A stretch of DNA of 36,866 bases from Pelotomaculum propionicicum (lineage in GTDB: Bacteria > Bacillota > Desulfotomaculia > Desulfotomaculales > Pelotomaculaceae), in the NCBI RefSeq assembly GCF_004369225.1, contig NZ_QFFZ01000037.1, positions 1 through 36,866 of the forward strand, written 5' to 3'. Under the pieces are notes generated by a model. It had not been told where the DNA came from. It saw only the letters and a list, made by a program, of their open reading frames with translations, and made no database searches. This document shows, in pieces, positions 15,732 through 25,539 of this stretch (within the stretch, counting starts at the first letter, position 1; each line of letters begins with the position of its first letter). The translations under genes and the position numbers were made by a program.

Positions 15732-16211
15732 ATGTTGTACAGTAACGATGAATTATACGAATATGTACTGGATAACATTCAGAAAGTGGTTTTCCCTGAG
15801 GAACTCATCAGGCTCAAATTATCTCTGTCTGTGTTCGAGCTTATAGCTCTAATGATGTCTGAAAAGTACCAGACCGTTACCATGAGCAGCCTGGCCCAGG
15901 GTATGTCTGTCCCTATGAGTACAGCCACCGGCATAGTCGACCGTATGGTTAAAAAAGGACTGTTGGAGAGGGGCAGGAGTGAAGAAGACCGCAGGGTTGT
16001 GACAATATCCCTTTCTGCAAGCGGCAAAGAATTGATTGATGAATTTAAAGGGCATATTTATTCTGTCCTGGACAGGGTGCGGAGTCTGCTTACTGTTGAA
16101 GAGTTTGAAACAGCACTGGAACTGCTGCGCAAATTAGTCCTGGGATTCCAGCAGGAAGAACGGGCCACTGAGAAAACAGTTATGGAGAGACGAATTATTG
16201 AAATAGAATAA
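15732..16211 (+). CDS. MarR-family transcriptional regulator
   Basis: The ATG at 15732 is preferred because GGTGGGGTG precedes it. The upstream frame would run into the operator region. The protein has 159 residues. Helices around LKLSLSVFELIALMMS lead to the winged helix: TMSSLAQGMSVPMSTATGIVDRMVKKGLLER (~57-87), then the wing SEEDRRVVTISLSASGKEL with the D-R-R of the MarR signature. The C-terminal helices give dimerisation. The identical ATTTCG-N5-CGAAAT dyads before this gene and before the following operon indicate autoregulation and control of the ArsA-type operon. The signal it senses is unknown. Confidence 0.9.
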   Translation: MLYSNDELYEYVLDNIQKVVFPEELIRLKLSLSVFELIALMMSEKYQTVTMSSLAQGMSVPMSTATGIVDRMVKKGLLERGRSEEDRRVVTISLSASGKELIDEFKGHIYSVLDRVRSLLTVEEFETALELLRKLVLGFQQEERATEKTVMERRIIEIE

Positions 16212-16243
16212 GCAGGAAGGCTGATAAAAATTTTTATGGTAAT

Positions 16244-16260
16244 ATTTCGACATGCGAAAT
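16244..16260. promoter_or_regulatory. MarR operator 2, before the ArsA-type operon
   Basis: The dyad ATTTCGACATGCGAAAT has the same 6+5+6 architecture and half-sites as operator 1. It overlaps the predicted -35 of the promoter at 16247-16275. Confidence 0.75.
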
Positions 16261-16275
16261 GTTGGTAGATAGTAT
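16247..16275 (+). promoter_or_regulatory. Candidate promoter of the ArsA-type operon
   Basis: TCGACA (16247-16252) and TAGTAT (16270-16275) are 17 bases apart. The match to consensus is only moderate, and the call rests partly on the operator overlapping it. Confidence 0.4.
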
Positions 16276-16323
16276 TTTATGCAAGTCGTAATAATCACAG
16301 AAAGACCTGAAGGGAGAATCAAA

Positions 16324-17496
16324 ATGAGGGTTATACTCTATACCGGCAAGGGAGGCGTCGGTAAGACCAGTCTTGCGGCCGCAACCGCTGTGGTTTCAGC
16401 GGCGGCGGGGAAAAAAACCATTGTGGTAAGCACGGACGCCGCGCACAGCCTGGGAGATTCCTTTGACCTGAGACTGCAAAACGAACCTGTGAAAATACGT
16501 GAAAACCTGTGGGCACAGGAGATAAGCACATTGCTCAGCGCCGAAAAGAGGTGGGGGAAGGTTCAGGAGTACCTGTCCGCCCTGCTCATATCGCAGAACA
16601 TTAAAGACATCACCGCCGAAGAACTGGTCGTATTTCCGGGGCTGGAGGAGCTTTTCAGCATGCTGGAAATCCTTAACCACTGCAAAAAGGGCGATTATGA
16701 TGTCGTAATCGTAGACTGCGCCCCTACGGGCGAGACCCTCCGGCTGCTCAGCTTTCCCGCTGTCCTCAGCTGGTGGCTGGACAAAATATTTCCCGTGCAA
16801 AAAACGCTGATCAAGATTGCCAGGCCGATATCCAAACCGCTGTTAGGAGTGCCCCTGCCGGGTGATGACACCCTCGACAGTATAGCTGAGCTGTTCCAAA
16901 AACTCGGTGAGATGCACGCCCTTTTGACCGATCAGGAGATCACTTCAGTCAGGATAGTGGTAAACCCCGAAAAAATGGTAATCCGGGAAGCAGAAAGGAG
17001 CTTCATGTATTTAAACCTGTATGGTTTTAATACAGACGCCGTGATTGTTAACCGGCTGCTGCCGGCTGTGGACCTGGGGCAGTATTTTGAAAAATGGGGG
17101 GAACTGCAGCATTCCTACCTGCGGTATATTAAAGACCAGTTCAGCCCGATACCTGTTTTTACAGTCCCGTTATTCCGGCAGGAAGTTGTAGGTTTTGCTG
17201 CCCTTGAAAAAATGGGAGGTGATTGTTTTGGTGACAATCCTCCCGAGCAATTCTTCTTTAGCGGGCAGTCACAGACAATCAGCCAGGCCGGTGACGGGTA
17301 TGTTTTGGAAATGTCCCTGCCCTTTGCGGAAAAAGGAGATATTTCGCTTTCCCAGCGAGGCGACGAGCTGACCGTTAGAGTAGGAGACTATAAGCGTAAT
17401 ATCTTTCTGCCCCGTATACTTCTGGGGCGGGACGCGCTGGGCGCAAAAATGGAGGCTGGAGTATTAAAAATTAAGTTCGGAGGTGTGAAAGAATGA
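16324..17496 (+). CDS. ArsA/Get3-family ATPase with C-terminal Hsp20-like domain
   Basis: The ATG at 16324 has AAGGGAGAA before it and puts the P-loop at the N-terminus, as in the family. The protein has 390 residues. The deviant Walker A GKGGVGKTS (~8-16) is followed by VVSTDAAHSLGDSF (Switch I, ~41-54) and DVVIVDCAPTGETLRLL (Switch II, ~127-143). A helical region follows, and the C-terminal ~75 residues (GYVLEMSLPF to VLKIKFGG) form an alpha-crystallin/Hsp20-like beta-sandwich, as in PF17886 proteins. It is a single-ATPase form. Relatives act in arsenite extrusion or tail-anchored-protein targeting, but no ArsB is nearby, so arsenite transport is not supported. It is first in an apparent four-gene operon with MarR operator 2 in front. 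Confidence 0.88.
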   Translation: MRVILYTGKGGVGKTSLAAATAVVSAAAGKKTIVVSTDAAHSLGDSFDLRLQNEPVKIRENLWAQEISTLLSAEKRWGKVQEYLSALLISQNIKDITAEELVVFPGLEELFSMLEILNHCKKGDYDVVIVDCAPTGETLRLLSFPAVLSWWLDKIFPVQKTLIKIARPISKPLLGVPLPGDDTLDSIAELFQKLGEMHALLTDQEITSVRIVVNPEKMVIREAERSFMYLNLYGFNTDAVIVNRLLPAVDLGQYFEKWGELQHSYLRYIKDQFSPIPVFTVPLFRQEVVGFAALEKMGGDCFGDNPPEQFFFSGQSQTISQAGDGYVLEMSLPFAEKGDISLSQRGDELTVRVGDYKRNIFLPRILLGRDALGAKMEAGVLKIKFGGVKE

Positions 17497-17723
17497 CAAA
17501 CAGAGCATGTGATGAATGCCCGGTCAAAGACTTGCAAAGAGTCCACCGTTTACTGGAGAAAAGAGCGCTTGCTAAAATGCCGCAAGAAGTACGTGAGCCG
17601 CTGCTGGAAGCAAAGAAACAAATGAGATTGGCGCTGCGGAGGTTGATCGGCCATGCGCTGGGAGGGGAAGAAACCGGCGAGTCAAAGTGCCGGAACAAGT
17701 CACGCCAGATAAGACTGGATTAA
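17493..17723 (+). CDS. Small charged CxxC protein of the ArsA-type operon
   Basis: The 76-residue protein starts within the stop of the ATPase gene (ATGA overlap), so the two are translationally coupled. It contains an N-terminal CDECP motif (Cys6 and Cys9) and a long, strongly basic/amphipathic helix (~12-56, rich in L, R, K, E). One more cysteine lies near the end (SKCRNKSRQIRLD). No family is recognised. The CxxC and helix could make it a small metal- or redox-sensitive partner of the ATPase, which is inference only. A GGAGG site before its ATG supports that it is real. Confidence 0.65.
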   Translation: MTNRACDECPVKDLQRVHRLLEKRALAKMPQEVREPLLEAKKQMRLALRRLIGHALGGEETGESKCRNKSRQIRLD

Positions 17724-17745
17724 GGCGGAGGCAGAGGGAACTAAA

Positions 17746-19230
17746 ATGGAAGTGAAAGGCAGTCAGGTAAAAGAAAAGCTGCTGTTAATATTATTTGCTC
17801 TTGCCGCGGGCTTTATCTTTGATTACCTGTTTTATGGGAAGGAACTGGGTATATCTTATCCTATTTATGTCCTTGTCTTACTGAGCCTCTTCTGGTGGAG
17901 CCAGCGTCAATTCATTTCAGTTGAAAAGAGTTTTGGCTGGTTTGTCCTCATCCCTGTACTGCTGCTGGCCGCAACGTTTGCCATTTATGCCAACCCGGTG
18001 CTGCTGGCCATTAATTTCTTATTGATACCAGTGCTGCTTGTCGTGCATACTATTTCAGCCGCGAACAGTCGTGTGTCCTGGTCGGACTTGAGCATTATAG
18101 GCCAGATTGTAAAACGGGTTATCCCCCTGACTATCGAAAACATTCCCAAACCTTTTCTATTTATAGTGGAACAATTAACTCCGAAGGAAAGCGGCAGCGG
18201 TTTTTTAACTGTAAAGAAGATTGTCACAGGCTTATTAATTTGCGTACCGGTATTGTTCGTTGTGCTGCCATTGCTGTCATCCGCAGATATGGTTTTCAAT
18301 CACTACCTGAGCCATGTCGCAAGGTTCTGGGAACTGGTTGAGCTGGGGCCTGCCGCCAGGCAGGGGTTAATCATACTGTTTGTTTTTGTTTGCCTGTCCG
18401 GCTACATCTGGAGTTTCCACAGCAAGCCTCCCAAGGTTGAAACTGAGAAGCCGACAAAACATGGTTCACTTGATCCTGTCACCCTGCTGACTGTTTTATT
18501 TGTAATTAATCTTGTTTACCTGCTTTTTTCAATAATCCAGTTCTCTTATTTGTACGGCGTCCAGGGCCACTTGCTTCCCGCCGGTTTCACCTATGCAGAA
18601 TATGCCCGCAGAGGCTTTTTTGAACTGGTTGCCGTAACCATAATAAATTTGGGTATCCTTTTAGGCAGCTTTCATTATGTCGACAAGAAGAACCAGCGTG
18701 TTAACACCATAGTCCGCTATTGCCTGAGTCTCCTGGTGCTTTTTTCCCTCAACATGCTGTTTTCAGCTCACTTCAAGATGTCTTTGTATGAGGAAGCCTG
18801 CGGCCTGACCTACCTGCGCGTCTTTGTTCATTACTTTATGCTCTTGCTGTTAACCTTAATTTTGCTAGCACTGGGCCACGTCTGGCACAATAAAATACCT
18901 CTGGCCAAAGCCTATATTGTCATTGCCCTCGCCTTTTATACCGTCCTAAATTTTATTAATATAGACAAAATTATCGTCCGCAGCAGCATCGACAGGTATG
19001 TTAAGACCGGCGAGATTGACATCAACTACTTAAAGACCCTGTCCTGTGACGCGATACCGGATCTGCTGACTTTAACCCAGGATGCTGACCAGGAAACCGT
19101 TCAGCAGATTAAAGCTTACTTGTTAAAAGAAAAACAGTACCTTGCTGAAGATAAACCATGGCAGTCTTTTAATTATTCGCGCTACAAAGCAAATTCGGCT
19201 CTGAAGAATGTAGGAGGTGAGAATAGATGA
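17746..19230 (+). CDS. DUF4173 multi-pass membrane protein
   Basis: This 494-residue protein has about eleven to twelve hydrophobic segments. The N-terminal block starts LLLILFALAAGFIFDYLFYGKELGISYPIYVLV, the characteristic opening of DUF4153/DUF4173 proteins. The pattern continues with LLSSADMVFNHYL (~177-189), YLYGVQGHLLPAGFTYAEYARRGFFELV (~265-292) and TYLRVFVHYFMLLLLT (~358-373), all strongly conserved in that family. The C-terminal ~100 residues are soluble and probably cytoplasmic, containing IDINYLKTLSCDAIPDLLTL. The family has no assigned reaction. It is tightly packed between the small CxxC gene (22 bp) and the SRPBCC-like gene (4-bp overlap), so it belongs to the MarR-controlled unit. 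Confidence 0.88.
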   Translation: MEVKGSQVKEKLLLILFALAAGFIFDYLFYGKELGISYPIYVLVLLSLFWWSQRQFISVEKSFGWFVLIPVLLLAATFAIYANPVLLAINFLLIPVLLVVHTISAANSRVSWSDLSIIGQIVKRVIPLTIENIPKPFLFIVEQLTPKESGSGFLTVKKIVTGLLICVPVLFVVLPLLSSADMVFNHYLSHVARFWELVELGPAARQGLIILFVFVCLSGYIWSFHSKPPKVETEKPTKHGSLDPVTLLTVLFVINLVYLLFSIIQFSYLYGVQGHLLPAGFTYAEYARRGFFELVAVTIINLGILLGSFHYVDKKNQRVNTIVRYCLSLLVLFSLNMLFSAHFKMSLYEEACGLTYLRVFVHYFMLLLLTLILLALGHVWHNKIPLAKAYIVIALAFYTVLNFINIDKIIVRSSIDRYVKTGEIDINYLKTLSCDAIPDLLTLTQDADQETVQQIKAYLLKEKQYLAEDKPWQSFNYSRYKANSALKNVGGENR

Positions 19231-19796
19231 GACTGGATTATTATCTGCCCCAGTATAATTTTGTTGAAAGACACAGTATTACTGTCAATTCAACACCGGA
19301 GAAAGTTTTTGAAGCGTTCTGGCAGCTTGATATGGCTGAATCAAAGATAATTAAAACCCTGTTAAAAATACGCGGTACATACGGTCTAATATTCCCCGGG
19401 AAGTCAAATAAGCAGTCATCACTTGGATTATCAATTAAAGACATGATAGATAAGTCAGGCTTTATCCTTCTCGAAGAAATGAAAAATAAAGAGGTTGTAA
19501 TGGGATTTGTGGGCAGGTTCTGGCGGCCATCCGGCGGCATAGACCGTAGTGTAAAAGCAGAAGACTTTGTCGGGTTTAATAAAAACGGATATTGTAAGAG
19601 CGCCTGGAATTTTTATATAGAACAAGAACTAGGTGATAAGCTGAGGTTGCCCACGGAGACCAGGATTTTATGTTGCGGGGGCAGCGCCAAAATACTGTTT
19701 TCCCTTTATTGGGCAGTGATAAGGCCTTTCAGCGGCTGGATACGTCTCGAAATGTTAAGGATAATAAAAAAAACAGGCGCTAATGAGTTTAATTAA
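19227..19796 (+). CDS. SRPBCC-like hypothetical protein
   Basis: The 189-residue protein overlaps the DUF4173 gene by four bases (ATGA) and has GGAGGTGAG before its start. HSITVNSTPEKVFEAFWQLD (~16-35) looks like the first strand and helix of an SRPBCC/START-type helix-grip fold, where 'V.A.peevwea...d' is usual. Later segments, VGRFWRPSGGI and TETRILCCG, fit further strands of the barrel. The C-terminal FSGWIRLEMLRIIKK would be the long closing helix. Such folds bind hydrophobic ligands or lipids. No substrate is predicted. A degenerate copy of its last ~75 codons follows immediately (19808-20035). Confidence 0.75.
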   Translation: MRLDYYLPQYNFVERHSITVNSTPEKVFEAFWQLDMAESKIIKTLLKIRGTYGLIFPGKSNKQSSLGLSIKDMIDKSGFILLEEMKNKEVVMGFVGRFWRPSGGIDRSVKAEDFVGFNKNGYCKSAWNFYIEQELGDKLRLPTETRILCCGGSAKILFSLYWAVIRPFSGWIRLEMLRIIKKTGANEFN

Positions 19797-19807
19797 TTTT
19801 AATTAAT

Positions 19808-20035
19808 TTTAATCAAACAGGTAATGCTAAAACCGCCTGGAATCTTTATATAGAACAAAACCCCGATGATACTGTAACATTATCGACGGAAACAAGGATT
19901 TTATGCCTGGGAGGTCAGGCAAAATCATCGTTCCGTCTTTATTGGACGGTTATAAGACCTTACAGTGGCTGGATACGGCTTGAAATGTTAAAGATGATTA
20001 AAGAGCAGGCGGAAGGAGGTGGCGCCTGCCCTTAA
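19808..20035 (+). pseudogene. Decayed tandem copy of the SRPBCC-like gene (3' part)
   Basis: The frame reads NQTGNAKTAWNLYIEQ, TLSTETRILCLGG and YWTVIRPYSGWIRLEMLKMI, then stops at 20035. It parallels residues ~113-185 of the preceding protein (NKNGYCKSAWNFYIEQ, LPTETRILCCGG, YWAVIRPFSGWIRLEMLRII) at well over half identity. There is no start codon or ribosome binding site. The junction consists of repeated TTTTAATTAA units (19790-19812), pointing to a tandem duplication followed by loss of the 5' part of the second copy. Confidence 0.8.
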
Positions 20036-20102
20036 AATGAAGTTTTTAAATGTGATATATATTGATTGAAGGCCTGCATCTTCTCCTTAGTCAAATAAAA
20101 AA

Positions 20103-20129
20103 CCTTCACCTTTATACTAAAGATGAAGG
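20103..20129. repeat. Inverted repeat between the duplicate remnant and HU
   Basis: CCTTCA-c-CTTTA (20103-20114) pairs with TAAAG-a-TGAAGG (20118-20129) around a 3-base loop, with one internal mismatch. There is no following T-run, so a terminator role is doubtful. Confidence 0.4.
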
Positions 20130-20176
20130 ATGTTCTGTGCATCCTACCCGGGATATATTTTTATCTATCTTAAGTC

Positions 20177-20195
20177 ATGCGACTTTAGTCCTACT
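20177..20195 (+). repeat. REP-like palindrome, degenerate copy 3
   Basis: ATGCGACTTTAGTCCTACT resembles the repeat with the central GCAC lost. The similarity is weak and rests on ATGCGACT, AGTC and CTAC in order. Confidence 0.3.
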
Positions 20196-20290
20196 GTAAA
20201 ATAAGGAAGCAAGTCCTATTTCCACTAACTTTGAAAACAGCTAAAATGTAGGAAATGTGTCATATTTTATCGAAAAAGAGGCGATTCTAA

Positions 20291-20563
20291 TTGAATAAGA
20301 CCGAACTTGTCAACAGTGTACGCGAAAAAGCAAACCTGTCCCTGAAAAACTTTGAGGAGGCTCTTAAAGCGGTTTTGAGCACTATCACCCAGACACTTGC
20401 CAAGGGAGACAAAATTCAATTATTAGGTTTTGGGGCTTTTGAAACAAAAGAACGTGGAGCCAGAAAAGGCCGCAATCCTCAAAACGGGGCTGAGATTAAA
20501 ATTAGTGCGAAGAGAGTTGTCGTTTTTAAGCCTAGTAATGCTCTTAAGAGCCGGGTGAAATAA
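20291..20563 (+). CDS. hup: HU-family histone-like DNA-binding protein
   Basis: This 90-residue protein starts at TTG 20291, with AGAGGCGA before it. NKTELVNSVREKANLSLKN forms the dimerisation helices. GDKIQLLGFGAFETKERGAR (~44-63) leads into the arm, which carries the conserved RNPQNGAEIKI, where the Pro intercalates DNA. KRVVVFKPSNALKSRVK is the canonical end. The HU homodimer bends DNA non-specifically and packages the nucleoid. The gene is monocistronic, closed by a strong terminator. It is on the opposite strand to the two-component pair, which converges on the same terminator region. Confidence 0.95.
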   Translation: MNKTELVNSVREKANLSLKNFEEALKAVLSTITQTLAKGDKIQLLGFGAFETKERGARKGRNPQNGAEIKISAKRVVVFKPSNALKSRVK

Positions 20564-20621
20564 AAGAAGCCTTCACTGAACCGACCCCAAGAGGTTTGGA
20601 CGACAGTTAAACTGCTCTCTG

Positions 20622-20664
20622 GGACTGATTCCTGTATTGAACAGGGCTCAGTCCTTTAAATTTT
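20622..20664 (+). terminator. Rho-independent terminator after HU
   Basis: GGACTGA (20622-20628) pairs with TCAGTCC (20648-20654), and the inner arms CCTGT (20631-20635) and ACAGG (20641-20645) extend it. TTTAAATTTT follows. It may also serve the convergent response-regulator gene. Confidence 0.8.
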
Positions 20665-20673
20665 CTCTTTAAG

Positions 20674-21324
20674 TCAAAATTTCTGGGCCAGGATCGCCAG
20701 CTGTGTCCTGTCCCTGGCCCCAAGTTTGGCCAACAGGCTGCTCACATGATTTTTTACTGTCCCTTCGGTTATAAACAACGCTGTGGCAATTTCAGCATTG
20801 GATAAACCCCTGCCAATAAATCTAAGCACTTCCTTTTCGCGGTTTGTCAGTTGGGCCAGGCTGTTTTCAGGCAAATCATTAAAAGAGGCCCCTGCTCCCT
20901 GCATTGCTATCCTTTCCATAACTTTCAGCGTCACGTCCGGATGCAGGCAGGCGCCGCCGGAATGTACCGCCCTGATGCACTTGCATAACTCGTCAGGCGG
21001 CATGTCTTTAAGCAAAAATCCTTTTGCTCCGCTTTGGATACCTTCAAAAATCAACCTTTCCTCATTAAAGGTTGTTAAAATCAGCACCTTCGTATCCGGA
21101 AACAGTCTGCTTATTTCTTTAGTTGCCGCAATACCGTTTATCACAGGCATACGCGCGTCCATCAGCACAATATCAGGCTTTGCCAGCCCGCAAATTTCCA
21201 GAGCCTCCCGCCCATTGTGACAAATACCCGTAACTTCAAAATCATCTTCAAGCTGAAGAATAGTTTTTAATCCTTCACAGACTATTGGCTGGTCGTCAAC
21301 AATCAGAATTCTTATCTTTTTCAT
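20674..21324 (-). CDS. NarL/LuxR-family response regulator
   Basis: This 216-residue two-domain regulator has a receiver domain (residues 1-~120) with the acidic pair in IVDDQ, the phospho-acceptor Asp56 in VLMDARMP, TT at 84-85 (LILTTF) and the Lys in GFLLKD. The output domain (~150-212) is a LuxR helix-turn-helix, LTNREKEVLRFIGRGLSNAE followed by GTVKNHVSSLLAKLG. It is coupled to the histidine kinase gene by a four-base overlap, so the two form a dedicated pair. Targets are unknown, because no gene within the window has an evident shared motif. Phosphorylation by the cognate kinase should promote dimerisation and DNA binding. Confidence 0.94.
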   Translation of the reverse strand: MKKIRILIVDDQPIVCEGLKTILQLEDDFEVTGICHNGREALEICGLAKPDIVLMDARMPVINGIAATKEISRLFPDTKVLILTTFNEERLIFEGIQSGAKGFLLKDMPPDELCKCIRAVHSGGACLHPDVTLKVMERIAMQGAGASFNDLPENSLAQLTNREKEVLRFIGRGLSNAEIATALFITEGTVKNHVSSLLAKLGARDRTQLAILAQKF

Positions 21325-22463
21325 TGCCCTTTACCCCGCCTATCTATACAACCTTCGATTTTAAAGCCCCCGCCGGCCCAGGAGTGAAAGCTGATTATGC
21401 CGCCGATATCCGCGACTCTTTCGGCCATTCCCTTGAGACCGTTCCCTTGTATAACCTGATTAGTTCCGGCGCCATTATCCAAATAGAAAAAGTATAAGAA
21501 GTTATTGTCACCGTAAATGAATATATGCGCATGATCGGCATGAGCGTGCCGTAAGGTATTGGTAAGCGCTTCCTGAAAAACCCGGTAAATAGTGAACTGC
21601 TCTTTCCCGGAAAGCCCTAAATCCCCGGATGTAACGTCAATGCTGACCTTTAGGCCGGTTAAATCCTGAATCCCCTGAACCATTTTCCTTAGACGGGAAA
21701 TCAGTTCGAATTCGGGATTTGACTCCTTCATAACTGTAACCAGTTCCCTGACAGAATCGATGGCGGCGCGGGAAATCTGTAAGGCTTTATCCCAATAAGC
21801 CTTCCCGGCTTCAACATCATGGCTCATCAACCTTTTTCCCGCCTCCAGAGTTAAAATCAAGCCGGTAAGATTATGACCCAGGCTGTCATGGATTTCCCCG
21901 GCTATGCGCCGCCGTTCCGCTTCGGAAGCCAGGCTTTCGCTCCAGGCCATACTCTCTTTAAGTTGAAGGTTTACGTATCCAAGTTCTTTAGCCTGTTTTT
22001 CATAGGCGAGCCTTTGTTCCCTCTGCCTTCTCTCACTGAAAACCAGAACAAAGATAAGTCCTAAGAGAAGTACTTCGGCAATATTAGGCATCTGCACCTG
22101 TCCCATCTCTCTTAAATCAAATAAGGCGGTGGATCCTAAATTTCCCGCCAGGGTAAGTATCACGTAAGCAATCCAATAGGGCTGTGGTAGTGCTGCTATT
22201 CCCTCCATCATATATACAATAAATAATTTATCAACGCCCTTTAGTGAGAATAGAGAGAAAATGAAGGCCAGGAGTAAATCCAAATGTAAAGTTAGAAAAT
22301 TTACTTTAGGTCTCTCATAACCATGGATGTTGCGCCAAAAACCGCTGATTACCAGGGCGAGCGCCAGCAATACCAGTGGGAAGCTCAGCGGGGTTGCCCC
22401 GAAAACCCTGATAAAAACCATGGCATATATAATGATTTTGATTAACAAAAGCAATATGAACAT
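21321..22463 (-). CDS. Membrane sensor histidine kinase (HisKA_3/NarX-DesK type)
   Basis: The start at ATG 22463 is chosen because TGGAGC lies upstream and it begins the first hydrophobic helix (MFILLLLIKIIIYAMVF). Longer readings add an unlikely polar leader. The protein has 380 residues. About five transmembrane segments lie in the first ~150 residues, with almost no external domain. The dimerisation helix with the phospho-accepting His is in RRRIAGEIHDSLGHNLTGLI. The ATPase domain has VFQEALTNTLRHAHA (N box) and DNGAG..GNGLKGMAERV (G boxes). The lack of an extracellular sensor suggests detection within the membrane, as in DesK or LiaS. It is co-transcribed with the NarL-type regulator downstream. 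Confidence 0.9.
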   Translation of the reverse strand: MFILLLLIKIIIYAMVFIRVFGATPLSFPLVLLALALVISGFWRNIHGYERPKVNFLTLHLDLLLAFIFSLFSLKGVDKLFIVYMMEGIAALPQPYWIAYVILTLAGNLGSTALFDLREMGQVQMPNIAEVLLLGLIFVLVFSERRQREQRLAYEKQAKELGYVNLQLKESMAWSESLASEAERRRIAGEIHDSLGHNLTGLILTLEAGKRLMSHDVEAGKAYWDKALQISRAAIDSVRELVTVMKESNPEFELISRLRKMVQGIQDLTGLKVSIDVTSGDLGLSGKEQFTIYRVFQEALTNTLRHAHADHAHIFIYGDNNFLYFFYLDNGAGTNQVIQGNGLKGMAERVADIGGIISFHSWAGGGFKIEGCIDRRGKGQ

Positions 22464-22690
22464 TTCTGCTCCACATAATTCTTTTTTTCTACAATTTTTA
22501 TCCTTTTTTGAATAAATTCCTGCTAAATATTGAAAAACCAAATTATTTGGCGAAAGATGGAAGGGAAAAACGGGTCAGTTGTGGAAGAAAACAAATGCTT
22601 AATTCCAAATGCCCGCATGGGATAATCTCAGTTATTTATGGCACCCTAAAAATGAAATATGAGATCAGTGCAAAAAGTGAGGAACAGTAA

Positions 22691-24706
<2,016 letters not shown>

Positions 24707-24715
24707 CCCCGTGAG

Positions 24716-24738
24716 TGTAGGTGCGGCTTCAGTCGCAC
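24716..24738 (-). repeat. REP-like palindrome, copy 4 (reverse orientation)
   Basis: Forward sequence TGTAGGTGCGGCTTCAGTCG followed by CAC. Read on the minus strand it is GTGCGACTGAAGCCGCACC plus TACA. It is the first of three copies in the 171-bp gap after transketolase. Confidence 0.75.
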
Positions 24739-24779
24739 TAAGGTTTAGGACGAGAATTGTTAGAAGTCATTGCAGCATT

Positions 24780-24802
24780 GTGCGAATAAATTCGCACCTA
24801 CA
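24780..24802 (+). repeat. REP-like palindrome, copy 5
   Basis: GTGCGAATAAATTCGCACC followed by TACA. It is inverted relative to the copies on either side and has a different but compensatory stem (GCGAAT/ATTCGC), so the hairpin is kept. Confidence 0.75.
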
Positions 24803-24831
24803 CTTAAACAGCCATAGCATTGTTCAGAAAT

Positions 24832-24854
24832 TGTAGGTGCGGCTTCAGCCGCAC
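24832..24854 (-). repeat. REP-like palindrome, copy 6 (reverse orientation)
   Basis: TGTAGGTGCGGCTTCAGCCG followed by CAC, identical to copy 4 except for one base in the stem. It ends 24 bp before the methyltransferase start. Confidence 0.75.
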
Positions 24855-24877
24855 TGTTTGAGTGTTGGTCGTTAAAA

Positions 24878-25453
24878 ATGATGTTTAAGCTAATGGCTCC
24901 CTTTTATGACTGGTTTGTTAGGGCCACCCGTATTGACCATTCAGAGCATGTTCCAGTCTGGCTGGCGCCTGTCAAGGATATGGAACTGCTTGATCTGGGA
25001 GGCGGCACCGGTATCAACGCCGAGGTTTTAAGCAATGCTGGAGCAAAGGTGACTATAGTAGACTATTCCAAGGCGATGCTGAAACGGGCGGCCGCTAAAA
25101 AAATGCCGATCCGGCTGGTACATGCCGCCGCGCAGGCGCTGCCGCTGCCGGACTGTTCATTTGACATTGTGCTCATATCCGACGCCTGGCACCACTTCCG
25201 CGACCAGGCCGGTGTTATTTATGAAGTAAGACGTGTCCTGCGCCCGGGCGGCAGGTTATATATAATTGATTTCGCCCCCGGGCATTCAGTAACAAAATAT
25301 ATCTCTTTTTTTGAAAAGCTGCTGGCTGAGCCCTCAACTTTCACCATGCCGGACGACTTAGTCGAATTGTTTGGTGCTGCCGGGATCGCGGGAGACTACT
25401 GCCGCCTCAGGATTGGCCAGTATATTTACACCGGAGTGAAAGAAAAGCCCTGA
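24878..25453 (+). CDS. Class I SAM-dependent methyltransferase (UbiE-like)
   Basis: The 191-residue protein has the Rossmann methyltransferase core: MELLDLGGGTGINAEVL (motif I, ~35-51), VTIVDYSKAMLKRA (acidic ribose-binding loop), ALPLPDCSFDIVLISDAWHHFRD (motifs II-III, ~90-112) and the RVLRPGGRLYIIDF segment. The closest general type is the UbiE/COQ5 group, but quinone methylation is not implied, because many small-molecule and lipid methyltransferases look alike. It opens at MMFKLMAPFYDWFVR without a clear ribosome binding site; the preceding sequence is occupied by a REP palindrome. A good terminator directly follows the stop codon, so it is probably expressed alone. Confidence 0.85.
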   Translation: MMFKLMAPFYDWFVRATRIDHSEHVPVWLAPVKDMELLDLGGGTGINAEVLSNAGAKVTIVDYSKAMLKRAAAKKMPIRLVHAAAQALPLPDCSFDIVLISDAWHHFRDQAGVIYEVRRVLRPGGRLYIIDFAPGHSVTKYISFFEKLLAEPSTFTMPDDLVELFGAAGIAGDYCRLRIGQYIYTGVKEKP

Positions 25454-25474
25454 TACCGGGGCTTTTTCTTTTTT
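25443..25474 (+). terminator. Rho-independent terminator of the methyltransferase gene
   Basis: AAAAGCCC (25443-25450) and GGGCTTTT (25459-25466) form an eight-pair stem with a T-rich tail (TTTCTTTTTT). The stem begins inside the last codons of the gene. Confidence 0.85.
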
Positions 25475-25539
25475 GTTAAAGGTAAAAATTAATCAGGATT
25501 TAATGAATTTCTTATTAATTATTAATAATTTTACTTTAA

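Noticed and set aside
16324-17496. Arsenite pump ATPase (ArsA proper)
   Set aside because: Single ATPase domain with Hsp20-like tail, no arsB, arsD or ArsR nearby; the MarR control and membrane partner point elsewhere.
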